Below are positions 32,591 to 44,859 of a DNA stretch of 64,000 bases, one piece after another. Each line of letters starts with the position of its first letter. Position 1 is the stretch's first letter. The DNA is from Pseudevernia furfuracea. Lineage: Eukaryota > Ascomycota > Lecanoromycetes > Lecanorales > Parmeliaceae. Under the pieces are notes generated by a model that saw only the letters and a program-made list of their open reading frames with translations, was not told the DNA's origin and made no database searches. The position numbers and the translations under genes were made by a program. The stretch lies in the NCBI GenBank assembly GCA_022315425.1, contig JAIUPT010000033.1, forward strand, positions 310,001 to 374,000. The letters run 5' to 3'.

Positions 32591-33626
32591 TTTTTGGGGC
32601 ATCATAATCAAGATGCATCTTGAAAAAAAAATACTTGGAGACAGAATAGTTTTTTTGGGGCATCATAATCAAAATAAAATATATCATTGTTTCTGAAACC
32701 AATTCAAATACAGTTCCCATACCACATACCCGCTCACAGACCAAATAAAATTATATCCTTGTTTCCTGAAATCAATTTCGCTCGTACCGGGGGGGGCATG
32801 GAAAACAAACCCTCAGTGGTGGTGTGCCCCCAAAACCCGCTTTCCCCCCTGAAAAATAAAAAATTCAGCACCGCGTTTCGGGGTACGTAACGAGTAGAGT
32901 ACCTTTGGAAAACACCCAAACCCCGCCCTCAACCCTTCTCTTCTCCAAAAAAACAAAAACAAAAACAAAATAGCAACACAGGTTCGGGGGTACGTACCTT
33001 CGGAAAACACCCAAACCCCCCTTCCCCCCCAAAAAACAAAATAGCAACACAAGTTCGGGAGTAGGCACCTTAAGAAAACCCACCAAACTCCCCAAACACC
33101 TTTTTTTTCGAAAACCAAAAAACCAGCAGCAGATCCAAGCAACAACATACCTCCAGAAACCACCCAAGCCCCCCTCCCGCTTCAAGCGCCCGGGCGAATT
33201 CCACCAAGGGATCTGGAGATAGGACCTGAGAGGAACGTTGGAAAAAACAGGGAGTTCGATTCCATCTACGAAATTTCACAACTACCGAGAAGAGACGTCT
33301 AGGCTACACAACACCACCAAGGTCTCCAGTTTGCCGGGTATACCTCCCACCCACGCCTCGCTCCTCCCCCAAAGCAATGCAACACCGAGCCACCAGCAGC
33401 GTGGTTGAGATGATTTCCCTCATCGTTTGATAACACGCTGGCGGGACAAAAGTTGGGAGATGATGAAATGGCTGACATCTTCATCGGCCCAGTAGGAGAG
33501 ATGGCTGGCAATGCTTGCCCAGAGGGAGATATCGAGGAGGCCCCTAGGGATGAAATGTGTCAGTCGGTCAGCAACTCGGGATACAGAAACAGATCATTGT
33601 CAGGGTAATAATCGGGACAGCAAAAC
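32591..33626. other. intergenic with degenerate A/C-rich repeats
   Basis: Contains A-runs and imperfect units at about 32876, 32983 and 33053, each with TTCGGG(G)GTA followed by a GAAAAC-AC-CCAAAC segment, plus a shared AAAACAAAATAGCAACAC. From 33180 to 33626 is the 3' flank of the DDHD gene (-). No gene is supported. Confidence 0.5.
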
Positions 33627-36547
33627 TCACTCTTGCACGCTAAAGTCGACACGACCGTTGCTATTCAGCGCCCTGACTTTGGCCTCTTCCCGCTTCAGAC
33701 GCTTCGATCGCTCCTCCGCCTCCATCCACGCGGCGCTCTCGCCCAAATCTCGAGTCTCGTCACTTTGATAGCTTTTCCTCCGCTTTTCAAACCCAGCGTA
33801 CAGGGTCTCTATTTCAGAATCGATGAGGGTTGGGGGATGTTCCGGGTTCTCTTCTTGCTCGGGGACCAAGCCACCCGCTGTAACGTTGGTGCCGGCGCCG
33901 GCAGAGGGGGTTTCCTTGCGCTGGATCTGGGGGGCATGCACCGCTGTTGAAGAAGATAGTTGGCCCTCGCCTGTCAGGCCAAGGCTGCGGTTCAGCAAGC
34001 TGCTTGCCATCCCAGACGTGAAGTTTGACCATAGGCCGGACACGCTCTGGCCGACTCGCGCCCCAATATTGGTCAGACCTTGGCCTTGCACACCAAAGAT
34101 GCCTTTCTTAGTGTAGGGCAAGACCTGTGGCTTCATAGATGACATAGCTCGTGAGATCAATGGTTCTATCCTATACGCAATTGGGTCCGCAGGGTGGAAG
34201 ATGTTGTAGATCTGCTGGCACTTTGGACTAGATACTGTGATAGATAGAATGTCACCCTCTGGTCCACCTGTCACATTGCTTGTTTGTGTAGACGCTGCAC
34301 CGAGGAAAGGATCATCTAGAGAATCCGGATTCAGTGGGCTTTGCACACCCGTACCATTGACTATCCGACGAGCTGCAATCCTGCGCCCTTTCAACATCTG
34401 GTAGAGTCCAAGTGGAGAGCCCAGGCAAAAGAAGTCCTCGACTTCGAATTTCAAGCCAAGGTCCGATGTTTCCAGGTTCTTGGCCACAGTGCTACTTCTT
34501 GAACCAGGCTGTTTATGCCTATATATCCCTTGTGGGGCCAGGTTGATGTCTTTTTGATGACACAGAATGTCGAAAAGAATTGCTGAACCTAGAGAGTGGC
34601 CGATCATGCTGACTTTGCCGTTGAAGGAGGGGTTTCTCTGTATGAAGAGTTCGTAGACACGGTTGCACTCTCTTCGCACGATGCCGGCGATGTGCTCTCG
34701 GTAGGCGCTTTGATATAGGAGGATGTCGAGAGCGAGGTCGGTGATCAAATTGCGAATAGCAGGGACGCCTTCTACTGTGATATTCTCCAGGCTGGGGTAT
34801 TCGTCATCCTCGCCGAAAGCATCATTGTCAGTGAGATCCTGCTCCCTTTCATTCTGTTTAAAGCTTTGTTTCGGAAAGTCGAGAAGATGCCGCCATACGA
34901 CCGGCAGCACCTGCACTCGGCAATTCTTTGGTAATTTGTCAACTTCGGTGTTCAGTGCTTGGAGGTCGGGCGATATCTCGTAGACACTTTTAAGAGTCTT
35001 GCGCAGAACATTGACATCATGGATGAAATTGATGCTTTCCATACGCAGTCCAAGCCTCTGGTTGAACACTGCGTCAGCAAAATATTGGCGGCGGATGAGA
35101 AAAGTCGCTTACCTGTCCAATGCCATGCGTGACAAGAATCAAATGCTCAATCTCTCGACCCTGGTCCTGGCCGTCGGCGTCCTTGTAATCTTCTTTGATC
35201 TCATCTTCGTCTGCTTGACGTCGCTCTTCTTCCTGTTTTGCGGGATCGTCCGAAAATGAAGACAGTTGCCTCTCCAAAGTCACCAGACGCGGCTCTTGTT
35301 GCGCTGCAGACACCGAGCGCTTTAGCTGCTCATCATCCGAAGTTTCTCTGTCAACCTTGGGAATGCCAGATCTCCTTTTTGAATTATCCATCGTAGCCTC
35401 AGTTTTCTTGGTGTTGGGACTATCGCCATCCTTCTTAGTTTCCTTGGCTTTGTTTGCTTCTGAGTAGCCTCGTAGGACCTTGACACCTCCGAGATGGCCG
35501 CCACCAGCGAATCTCTGATATACGGTACTACTCATCCGTGAGAGAAAATCGTCAGTAAGTAGCCAAGCAGTTGTGGCATCTTGATATGTCACCACAGAAT
35601 TCATATAGGCTCCAAATAGGCGCTGGGTCTGCAGTTCGAATTTTGCCGGTATCGAGGGCTCCTCTTTCTTCTCGGTAGCACCAGAAGACTTCTGAATATC
35701 TGTAGCATTCATTGAAACGGGTCTTGACTTTGGTTGAGAGGCAGTTTGAAGCATTTCGTTCCGCCACGGCTTGACCTTTAGATAGCCTTCTTCCAGCTGG
35801 ATTGCAAGGTTCTCATCACAGGGCCGAAGGGAAGAGCCTTCCTGGTAAAACCAGCTTCCACGGCGCACGTCGTAGATCGGGCCTAGCCAATACGTCGGAG
35901 CAAGCTCTCTTGCCTCGATGTCAACATCGAACAAGAAGTCTTCATTGACAGGCACCTTGACCATACCCCCTTTTTCTGAACCCGTAGCCTCATTGATGCT
36001 AGTATTTCCTCGCGACCCCTGCGTCTTGCGTTCTCTCTGATCACTTCCATCTCCATCTTTGGTATAGATGATTTGCTCCTGTCGACTGCCTACGTCTCCA
36101 ATGTCCCCCGTAGGCGACTGTTCTCGACGTTTGTCATCTTCATCTTCGACCAACTTCTGAAATGCGGTCTCAACGGATCGGGAGTCGCGGGCAGAAAAGG
36201 CTGCATATTTCTTAGGAGCTAGAAGAGGCTTCGCATCTTTAGATTGGTCGAGAGGTAGGGGCTTCCGCTTTGGAGACTGTTTAGACGCTTTAGAGAAACA
36301 GTGGTGAAAGATAATGTGGCAGCTAGGAGCTTACATCCACCGCGTAGAACCATCTCACTTGACTCGGAGGACAGTCCTTAGGATACTGACTGAGACTGAG
36401 CCGATGACGATGACCAATGCTATGATCAGCGCCCTGCTGATTGCTCAACTTCGAAGGTTCCAACTCCTTGCCCTGGCCCGGCTTTGGGGTGTTGCTTCTT
36501 GTGCTCCATGGGGAAAGGGAGTCGAGAAAACCGCCTGGCGCAGCCAT
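33627..36547 (-). CDS. DDHD-domain phospholipase
   Basis: Exons 36547-36335, 36276-35113 and 35057-33627 give 935 residues, all joins phase 0. Introns are 36334-36277 (GTAAGC...AACAG) and 35112-35058 (GTAAGC, branch CTGAC, ACCAG). The second splice completes THGIGQ-RLGLRMESINF, a block conserved at the start of the lipase region, which supports the model. The serine nucleophile motif is GHSLGS (about residue 615), preceded by VQVLPVVWRHLLDFP; the C-terminal DDHD region begins near FEVEDFFCLGSPLG and includes IFHPADPIAYRIEP. Family knowledge: DDHD enzymes are intracellular phospholipase A1 / PA-preferring lipases (DDHD1/2, yeast YOR022C) acting at ER, Golgi or mitochondria. The middle 200-400 region is charged and disordered. 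An upstream alternative start is possible but less likely. Confidence 0.87.
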
Positions 36548-37183
36548 CTTACTCTTCCGGTAGACAGACCGGAGGAGGTTGAAGCGCGCCAATGCGAAGA
36601 ATAGGTAGTAATCATAGGTAAAGTCCTAGGGCAGCTATGAGTCCGTGACACAAGCTTAATCTAGCTCTCTGGGAAGAGTGACCTCACTTTGGCGTCTTCC
36701 GCGCCAAGCGCGGTAGGAGGTATCTCCGTAACCAACCATCTGCTAAGGTGGTCTCGCGTTCGCTACGATTCCACCACCCTTCGTCTATTCGCCACGGAAA
36801 CGCTCATCCAGCCTATTGATTGAGTCTGAAGAGCATCTCATCTTTAACGGTAAATTTTGTCAAGAGCCTCAACACTACGGTGGCGCTTTGGTTGATACAA
36901 AAGCACTTGTAGAGGAGCTCTGTTCAACTTGAACCCCAGGTGTCCGACCTTTCAACATGGATACTTTGCCATACTTGAGCCTCTATTGAACCGTCTTCAG
37001 CCTGGAAATGCGTAGCTTTGACAAGGCCGAAGAGCTGGAGGAGGGAGAGAAGGGAAGGAAGAAGACCGGAAGCGCCTTCAAAGGAATCTTGTTCGAAGTT
37101 GGAATTGGGTTTGAGTCCCTATCCAGAAAATTACTTTTCGCTTACTCTGACAGAGTAGTCCGATCTCTACAGATTTCTTGAGC
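36548..37183. other. intergenic, same-strand genes
   Basis: Promoter of the DDHD gene (-) and 3' flank of the PPR gene (-). No other frame or RNA gene is supported. Confidence 0.45.
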
Positions 37184-39679
37184 TCAAGCTTCCACATCCC
37201 TCCCAATAGCTCCAATATCGAAGAACGTCTCCTTCGAACGCACAAACTCATGCGCATCTTCACTACTGCTCCTCGTAACCTCATACTGACCCAACTTCAG
37301 CAAATCCTCATAAGCCTCCGGATATGCTGCCCAAGCCCACTCCTTGACCTTCTGCTTATTAGTATCGCTCTTGACGGCGTTATAAAACGTACCGATCCTA
37401 CAACATATCAGCCTACGATATCCCGATTTACCCCAGCGGTAAGGGACGAAGGGTTGGTGGACTTACAGAAGAGCATCGGGCTTATACCCCGCTTCCTTTT
37501 CCGCTTCATTGATGAGCTTGACACACTCTGCGAACAGATTATGCCCAGCCAAAGACCCCACGTAGGCAGCATAGATCTCTCTCGTAACCTCGATCTCGAA
37601 TCTCTTCAGCCTCCCCCATATATCTCTCGCCACTCTCTCTCCAAAAGGCGCCCTCTCACACGCCCTCAATGCTATCTGGATACTAGCATAGGTCGGCCCC
37701 TCCCTCGAGTGCACGATATCCTCCCAGAAACCCTGCGCAATGTGGGGTCTACCGCAGCCCGTGTACGCAAGCATAAGGGCGTTGTACAGTTGCGTGTTGG
37801 GTTCAACCTCGGAATCGAGCTTCATCATATTATGAACAGTTTCTAGAGATTCGAGATCGCCGGCGTTGGCTATGCCAGAGAGGCAGGCTGCGTATGTTGA
37901 AACGGTAGGACGGAGAGATTTGATTTGTTGTTGGCGCATGTGGCCGAAGACGTGAGTGGCCATGTCAGATCGCTTGCGGGTGAAGAAGTGTTGCATGAGG
38001 GTGACTCGTGTGGGAATTTCAATCTCCGAGAACGTCTGCCGCAGGATGTTGTAGGTATCCCAAGCGTGAGAGATCGAGGTAGTGTGGTTTAGAATATGGG
38101 ACGTGAGAATTCCGCTGATCAGAGCGCGTTGTTCGAGGCCGTAGTGGAAGGCATGAGTATTGAGAAGGTCGACTAGATCTTCCATTTCACCGCGTTGGAG
38201 GTGAAGGAGGGAGAGTGCAGCTACCGTTTCAGGCTCGAAGCGTGCTTTGCGTTCACCCAAGTCTTCGACAAGGCCCATTATAGCGTCGTAGTTCTGGCGC
38301 TTTTCCGCGCAAAGAGCGACAACAAGCTTGTTTAAGAGAGGCAGATCCTCTGATTCGATAAACTCTTCACCTTGAAGACGAGCGTAAGCAGTTCTTGCAC
38401 CACCTAGGTCCCCAACTTTTATTCGATAGTCGAGCTGTAAGAGGTACGTTCGCGCATTGGGCGGAAACCCCCATTTTTGACCCAGGGCCACATACCGTTC
38501 GGCGGTATAAGGGTCATTTCTCGAGTTGGCAAGCTCGACCAAACCATTGATAGTCTCCATGTCTAATGACGACGTCAACCCTCTCTCTTTTTGCCGCCTC
38601 ACCATGACCTGCATCATGCTCTCGATCTCGTCAACGCTTCTACCTTTAGCAGCCGCCCAGAGGAAGATCACATCCCATGGCGCCTTTTTCTCCATCGGCG
38701 TTCTCTCTATTAACAATTTGAATATAGGATCACCCCAATCAAGCTCGCTTTTGCTAATACACAGCTTCAGCACAGTAAGATTGGTCAGATTTGTGGGCGT
38801 CCCTCTATTGTCGATGGGATGTTGGTACCACTTCTTTGTCATTTCCATATCCGCCAGTTGAGCTGCATAGAATACAGTAATAGTTTCGTGAAGTTTAGAA
38901 TGGAACGGTATATTGTACTTTTGCATGATGTCGACAGTCTTCTGCAGCTCTTCGACTCGATTCTCTCGCATCAAACCCTTCAGTACTCGAGACCATGGAG
39001 AAAATCCCAGACGCTTTAGACAGTCTTCCCAATATTTCTCGATAAGATCTCTAGCGTAGAGCGCATGGCCGAATCGTGCCATGACTTGTATGAATGACCA
39101 GAGATCTTGATAGAATAACACAGGGGGCTCTTGGTCATCCGTCATGCTCTCCCTTCTTTTCTTTAGTTCCTCAAATATCGCTTTGGCCAGCTCGTTATGG
39201 GCCTTGTACTGATACTTTCCGCTGCCCACCACTGTTAGCATGCTCATTGCCATCCTCAACTCTTCGCTCGTAAGCCCAAAACTAGGGTCCTCGACGTATA
39301 TCCTCTGCAGATGTTGAAGTGTTTCTAGAGCGTACTGAGCATGTATATCCTCCAATGCCAGCGCAGCCTTCTGCTTGGAGCGAAAGAAGTCCACGAATGC
39401 CTTTGCTAATTGTTGGGGAGGTGGCGCTCTGGCTCCCATGCTCAATCTTCTATTCAATTCCATCATTGACTCAAAGCCTGGCTCGTAATTGACCGGTTTT
39501 GGTTGCCGTTTTGGCTTGCGTCCAAATCCGAAGAAGGTTCTCCTGTGCGTGGTAGGGAGGACTGAGCCTCGCGGCGCCCGCAGGCAGTGATGCGTGGCGG
39601 GGAACCAGCATCGTGTGCTCGAATATAACTCGTTATGTACTATCTGTCGGAAGATGCGCCGCGTGAGCTGAGAACGCAT
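37184..39679 (-). CDS. mitochondrial PPR protein, CIA84-like
   Basis: Exons 39679-37467 and 37397-37184, joined over intron 37466-37398 (GTAAGT...TGTAG), give 809 codons. The ATG at 39679 was preferred over an in-frame GTG three bases earlier. The N-terminus (MRSQLTRRIFRQIVHNELYS, Arg-rich, no acids) is a typical mitochondrial presequence. The body is built of helical PPR-type pairs (e.g. TYAACLSGIANAGDLESLET, NTQLYNALMLAYTGCGRPHI). The spliced C-terminus begins IGTFYNAVKS and includes KVKEWAWAAYPEAYEDL. The overall pattern resembles fungal complex I intermediate-associated protein 84, a PPR protein needed for assembly of the membrane arm of NADH dehydrogenase in Neurospora; CCM1-like RNA-processing PPR proteins are the alternative. 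PPR and mitochondrial calls are solid; CIA84 is a moderate-confidence match. Confidence 0.75.
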
Positions 39680-41468
39680 CACTCGCTTGAGCGAGTTCTA
39701 AATGTGCACGACTGCGGTAGGCGTAAGCACTCAGCGAACGCACGGGGATCTGGACTCACCAGAATACAGGCGAAGCTGGAAATAAGATCAAACAAGCTGA
39801 CATGAGTCAATTGAGCGTAGAATACGTACAACGAAGAACAAGGCAGTTATATCATGCACTCACTGCCTTTGGGTGCAGAGGTCCGCTCCAAGCGCGCGGC
39901 GGCTTTTAGCGTATTCAAAAATCGTCCGGGATGCTTGGCGCTGGAGGTTCTCTTCGGAGCCATCACCGACCTCACCAAAGCGATCTCATTCATCTAAGCG
40001 GCCTAATCTATTCGAAGCGCTACGTCACACCGAAGCGGGGGGCATCAAGATGCAATTAAGATAGATCTCCCCTAAAAGAGGTCATCAAAACAGAGCGCCG
40101 CCATCGAAAGCGACCTCGAGCTCGCCTCCGACTTGGCTTTTCCGTGTTCACGTCGCATTACAATCGGAAATAACACCAACACCTACGCACGGTATTTCGA
40201 AAACTCACACTCTCCTGCAGAGCCCTTTCAGCACCTCTAAGGGGTTACTGCTGCTTGTTTTCCGAACAGCTTGAGGATCTCTACGACTGATTACTCAATC
40301 ACAGAATCGATCATGAACGCATAAAGACCAACATTGACAAAGACCGGACTGACAGCTGGGTCCCACAGGACGAGCAGTTCGGGTCGACCGCCTCCGTCAC
40401 GGGTGCGGAACGAGACGAACGAACATCCGGTTTTGGGACTTGTTCGATGATGTTATAAGAGCGGGGTTGCATGCTCCCTCTGGGTGGAATTCCAGCGGTT
40501 CGACTCGTGGGTAATGACGTGTGAGAAGAGAACTGTTCGAAAGTCACCGTTGATAACGATGGATGAGAATCCGATGCAGATGGCCGCACTAATGACCAAC
40601 GTGAATTAGGGAATTTTGGAGCAAAGGAACGGTTGAGTAATTGGAACGGTCTTTGAGAACGCTGAGTTCCAACACAAGACTCCCCTGTCCGGCTGTGAAG
40701 TTTTTGATCTGTGCATTGTCTCTGTCGAGGTACGGCGTCAGGCAAGTGTCTCCCCTGTTCCACTAGACTCGATCGAGATTTCAAGTATAGGTCCACTTTT
40801 GTAGGGTTCGCGGCGGCGTCGAACAGCAGAGATACAATCAAAGACAGATAGATGAAGAAAGAACAGAAAGAACATGAAGTAAGAGGCGTATTGGGTAGAG
40901 AGAGATACGCAGTCCCAGTATAGCACAGACCCTTCTCCTCCTCCTCCTCCTCCTTCTCCTCCAAGTCCGCGTGGACAATCTCGAAGAGCCGGGTTGTCGT
41001 TTTAGGAACCGAGAGTCACAATTGAGTAATGATTCGAGGGAGTGCAATCGAGAAGGCTGTTGTCATCTTGTTACGAAGGAACCTCATGGAATCGCACTCG
41101 TTTTATAGGACGCAAAGCGGACAGTTCCGCGCGCGCCGGTGAAACGCCATGTGAGCGCTTCTGGAGGATATTCACCCTCAGATACATGAAACGATCAAAA
41201 GCACAAAGGGGTGTTCGATATCGTCGTACTTTGACACTTCTCCCCAGATGAATTCCCAAGATTTACTTCTTACCGTTTTGGTCCAACGTCGTAATGATCT
41301 ACCTCTACCTAAAGCTCCGGAAGTCCTTGACAGAAACATAGTTGATCGTCAGGTTTCTTCGCCCAATGACCCCTCTCGAGCTACAGCAGTCAATCCGAAC
41401 AAAATGGATCAACGTGACGTCATCCGAGTCCGATATGCTATTCGAGTTCCAACTACCTTCCTTGGGTT
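39680..41468. other. 1.8-kb intergenic region
   Basis: Upstream of the PPR gene and downstream of the protease relic. It contains an open minus frame (40311-40964) beginning with a Glu-run from a GAG-rich tract; no conserved feature, so not called. Pyrimidine-rich stretches resemble promoter sequence. Confidence 0.4.
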
Positions 41469-44400
41469 CTACAAGTTACACAGGCAACACCCCGCCACCC
41501 CTGTTGTAGCATTGCAGTACGAGACATATTGCCCGCACCCCGTCCCACAATCATCATTACTGAGGCATGCACACGAGCAGTTGTCAGGGTTGACTTGGCA
41601 CTGATCGTCCGGCGTTCCGAGTCTCGTGCCCGGCGGGGCCAAGCCTCCTCCCAGATCCGTTGCGGATGGCGAGGGAATCGAAGACGTCGTGGAAGATGCC
41701 GCCAAGGGGCATGCGTCCGAGACGGGAGCATCCCGGCCGGCCAGCCCCCTTTTCTGCACCGTACAGTCATTGGGATTGACGCCGTTGTTGATCATGCTCA
41801 GGAGCGGCCAGCCTGTTGCCGGCTCACGGGGCGTGCCCTTCGCTACCATCGTTCTGGGGTACGCGAGACTGAATATCTTTTCGTACACCCATGCCGCGAA
41901 GTCTTTCGGGGCTATAGGGTTGGCGCTTTCGAGGTTGATGGCTTGGAAGTAGGAGATTAAGCCAGCGACCTGCGGGGCAGCTGGACGTGTCGCTGTCATC
42001 AGTCCGTCGTCGCATGATTCAAGGGGTGGATGTAGGCAAATTTGCGTACCAAATGAAGTGCCAGTCGCCGTGGTGGTCCCACCCGAACCTATGCAAGTGA
42101 CGTCGACACTGACCGCGAAGATCACTGCAGCGCCCGGGATCCACTGACTTTTTGGCCAAAGCTGGCCGGTCTGATCCACACCACTGGCTACGAATACCCC
42201 CTTTTTTGTTTGGGCAAATAACCCAGGTAGTGAATTTGGCTCTTCCTGGTGAGTCGAGTTAGCCTTTTCTGAGGTTGAGCGAGAGCATGGTAAGGAAAAC
42301 GAAGAAGGGTAGAGCATGTACCCTTCTGGCCAATCCTTCGTTTCCACCTGCCACGACAATTGGGATGCCTATCGCAAGCAAGGCATCAACTACCACCTCA
42401 TAGCTTTCCATTTTCTTTCCCCAGAAGAAGGATGCTGTCGGATTAGTCGACTGGGTGACCACGCCCTTTCCTTGATAGTTCCGGGCTGGGTCTGTGGCAT
42501 AGTTGTATATTGCGTAGAGCGCGTCGATCTAATCCTCTCTCGCAGGATTCCAGACCAACTTGACAGGGATAATGACTGCATTCTTAACAACTCCACCTTG
42601 TTTGCCAACAGCCTTCGATCCCACACACACACCATGGTCAGACCAGTCAGTGGGTTGATTACCATTTGCAATGTAATTTTGTCTATAATAGCCAATTTCA
42701 AGCTCTTCTACGTCATCGACTATAGCATCTTTGTAATTTGCCTAGAGGAAGTCTTTAGTAGATACTCTAGAATATTGATTAGCTGTGGCATACCGGTCTG
42801 TTCCATCCAACATCAACAACAAAGACAAACGTATTGATACCCGATAGTTGATCATAGTAATAAGGCGAGTTCTTGGCAAGATTCAGGCGAGGAGGTGCTG
42901 AAATGAACTGCAATTCAGTCGGCGCAGGCGATTGAGAGGTGATGATACCAAGTCGCGAGGTCAGCAGCTCGTCGCTGCAACTCCGCGGGCGATGTAGTAG
43001 TTGATGGTTCTGAACCTGCTCTCCTGACCACACCACCGTCGTCGGCGATAGCTTCTCCCTCGTACAACTCATCCGCGTCGGTTGCATCATCGCCTGTGAC
43101 GTCGGCGATCTGCACAGAGTTAGTTACGCACTAAAATAATATGTACACCGTTTTCATTGAGGTGAGAGGAACGGAGTGCCTACTGCGTCCAAAGCCTCGA
43201 CTTGTGCGGAATTCAATCCGAAAAGCGCCCAAAACAGTATTCCGAGACTGCCACTTGAAACATACATCCGGTCCGAGTCTAGCTTGAACGAATCGATTAC
43301 ACTCTGGATCGCGCCGGTGTTAGTCATGTCTGCTGGCCACACGTATTGCCACGTATTCGCTGATGTTGACGTTGATGTTGAAGTTGATGCAGGTGCTGTG
43401 GAAGTTGCTGATGTCGTTGTGGTAGTTTTTGGGTCGTCCCCATCGTCTGGATCCTTCCCGTTGATCTCTACAGTAGGTTGATCATCTAGAGGTTCGCCCT
43501 CGATTCCTTGGACAGACTGCACGCTCGTTCCTGGTTTAGGGCTGGGACAAAGAAAGAGTAGGGGACAGTGTGGTGGCGGATCACCTGGATCAGCTGGAGG
43601 AGTTATGATATTGACAATTGTGCCTTTCCCGCCCCCGATATTGGTCCCATCAGGCGTGCATGTCAGACAAAGGCCCCAGCCTACAGTGCCCCACCACCAT
43701 ATGCAAAAAAACCCACCAACTCCATGGCAACTGGATGGCCAGCCAGTGGCGCCTAAACCTGTAGGAGTGGACGTGGGAGCTACTGCGGTTTGCGTGCCCG
43801 TCTGGAGCGCCCTTGTCAAGGAGAGGAAAACAATCTGGGACAGAGTTTTTGTGCCGTTGATGACGACTTCACCTGGTACGACTGTTGATAGCCCTAAGAA
43901 AGCAGACGAGGACAAAGTGGGTGAGGAGTGGGATTTCATGTGAGTGATCGAGGAAACACCAAAAGCTGTAAAAAGGGTTGCTGGAGAGCCTTTTAAGACA
44001 CCATTCGAGTTTGTAGTGAGGCTCTGGGGACATCTTTCTTCCCCTCTCTTGCAAGCCACCACGTTGTCAATAGTAGAGGTCGGAGCTAGAACCATTATCA
44101 GCAAGGTTATCTTCTGAACCCATGTGCCGGGATTTACATGGAGTTGAAGTTTGCAGCGGGTCATTAGATCCTTTTGGTACTTCGTCGAGCCAAGTAGATG
44201 ATCCTATTACCAGTCCGCCTGGAATTGCAAAGACTCTTTCACTCGAGACAGTCAAAGCAGGGCCATCGACTACGATCTGTTGAGTGCCAACTGCGTAACC
44301 TGAGGCATCTTCCGAGACCTGTTGCCCACCAACGGCAGGGAAGATTTCTGATAAAAGCTGATCAGTATTCCGCTGTCATGTCAATGGTTTAGGATGACAG

Positions 44401-44859
44401 CTCACGTTGTTGCATTCCTGGAAGCGCAGGTGGGGGCGTTGGATCAGGCACTGGGTTGGCTGGCGGACATGACTGCCATTTCCATACTGCTCAATGTATC
44501 TACATTCAATAACAAGTCCCGTCAAGGTTCTCATGTGATCACTTACTCCACCCGTTAGAGCCAACCGTCTGCGTCGTCTGCTGACCCCAGGTGTTCGTCG
44601 TAGGGATTACTGCCCATGTTCCCGGCGTGGTGGCGTACTGAGGAATTTGTACCGCTACCAGAGTGAAGACCTCAATGTGAAGAATTGAACCATAATATAG
44701 AGACGTCGTCGTCAGCTGTGGAGGACCTGAATAAGTTGCATGTGAACCATCGAGGGCTGTATAACGGACTGGAGCACTTGTGGGGTAAAATGTCTTGGCA
44801 TCCCCCACCAAAAATCTACATACATGGTATTGCTTCCAAATGCTCTTTCCAGCAAGCAA
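41469..44859 (-). pseudogene. secreted subtilisin-like (S8) multidomain protease, disrupted
   Basis: The reading runs from about 44859 down to 41469. An N-terminal part has fungal extracellular repeats (IVVDGPALTVSSERVFAIPGG) and Ser/Thr-rich linkers, then a propeptide-like region (WALFGLNSAQVEALDA). The S8 domain has Asp in VFVVDVG, His in DHGVCVGSKA, oxyanion Asn in VVAGGNEG and Ser in GTSFAAPQVAGL, then a Cys-rich tail. Introns seen: 43183-43110 (branch AACTAAC), 42793-42742, 42321-42246 and 42059-41981; the last restores the GTSFAAP block. Two lesions: an in-frame TAG at 42531-42529, between His and Asn blocks in otherwise conserved context, and a one-base frame change near 42960-42990 that no canonical intron explains. 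The catalytic set is otherwise intact, suggesting recent loss or sequence errors. Confidence 0.68.

Noticed and set aside
40311..40964. 217-codon minus-strand frame beginning with a Glu run
   Set aside because: Starts in a GAG-rich simple repeat, no conserved motif, composition shifts midway; upstream part looks like promoter sequence.
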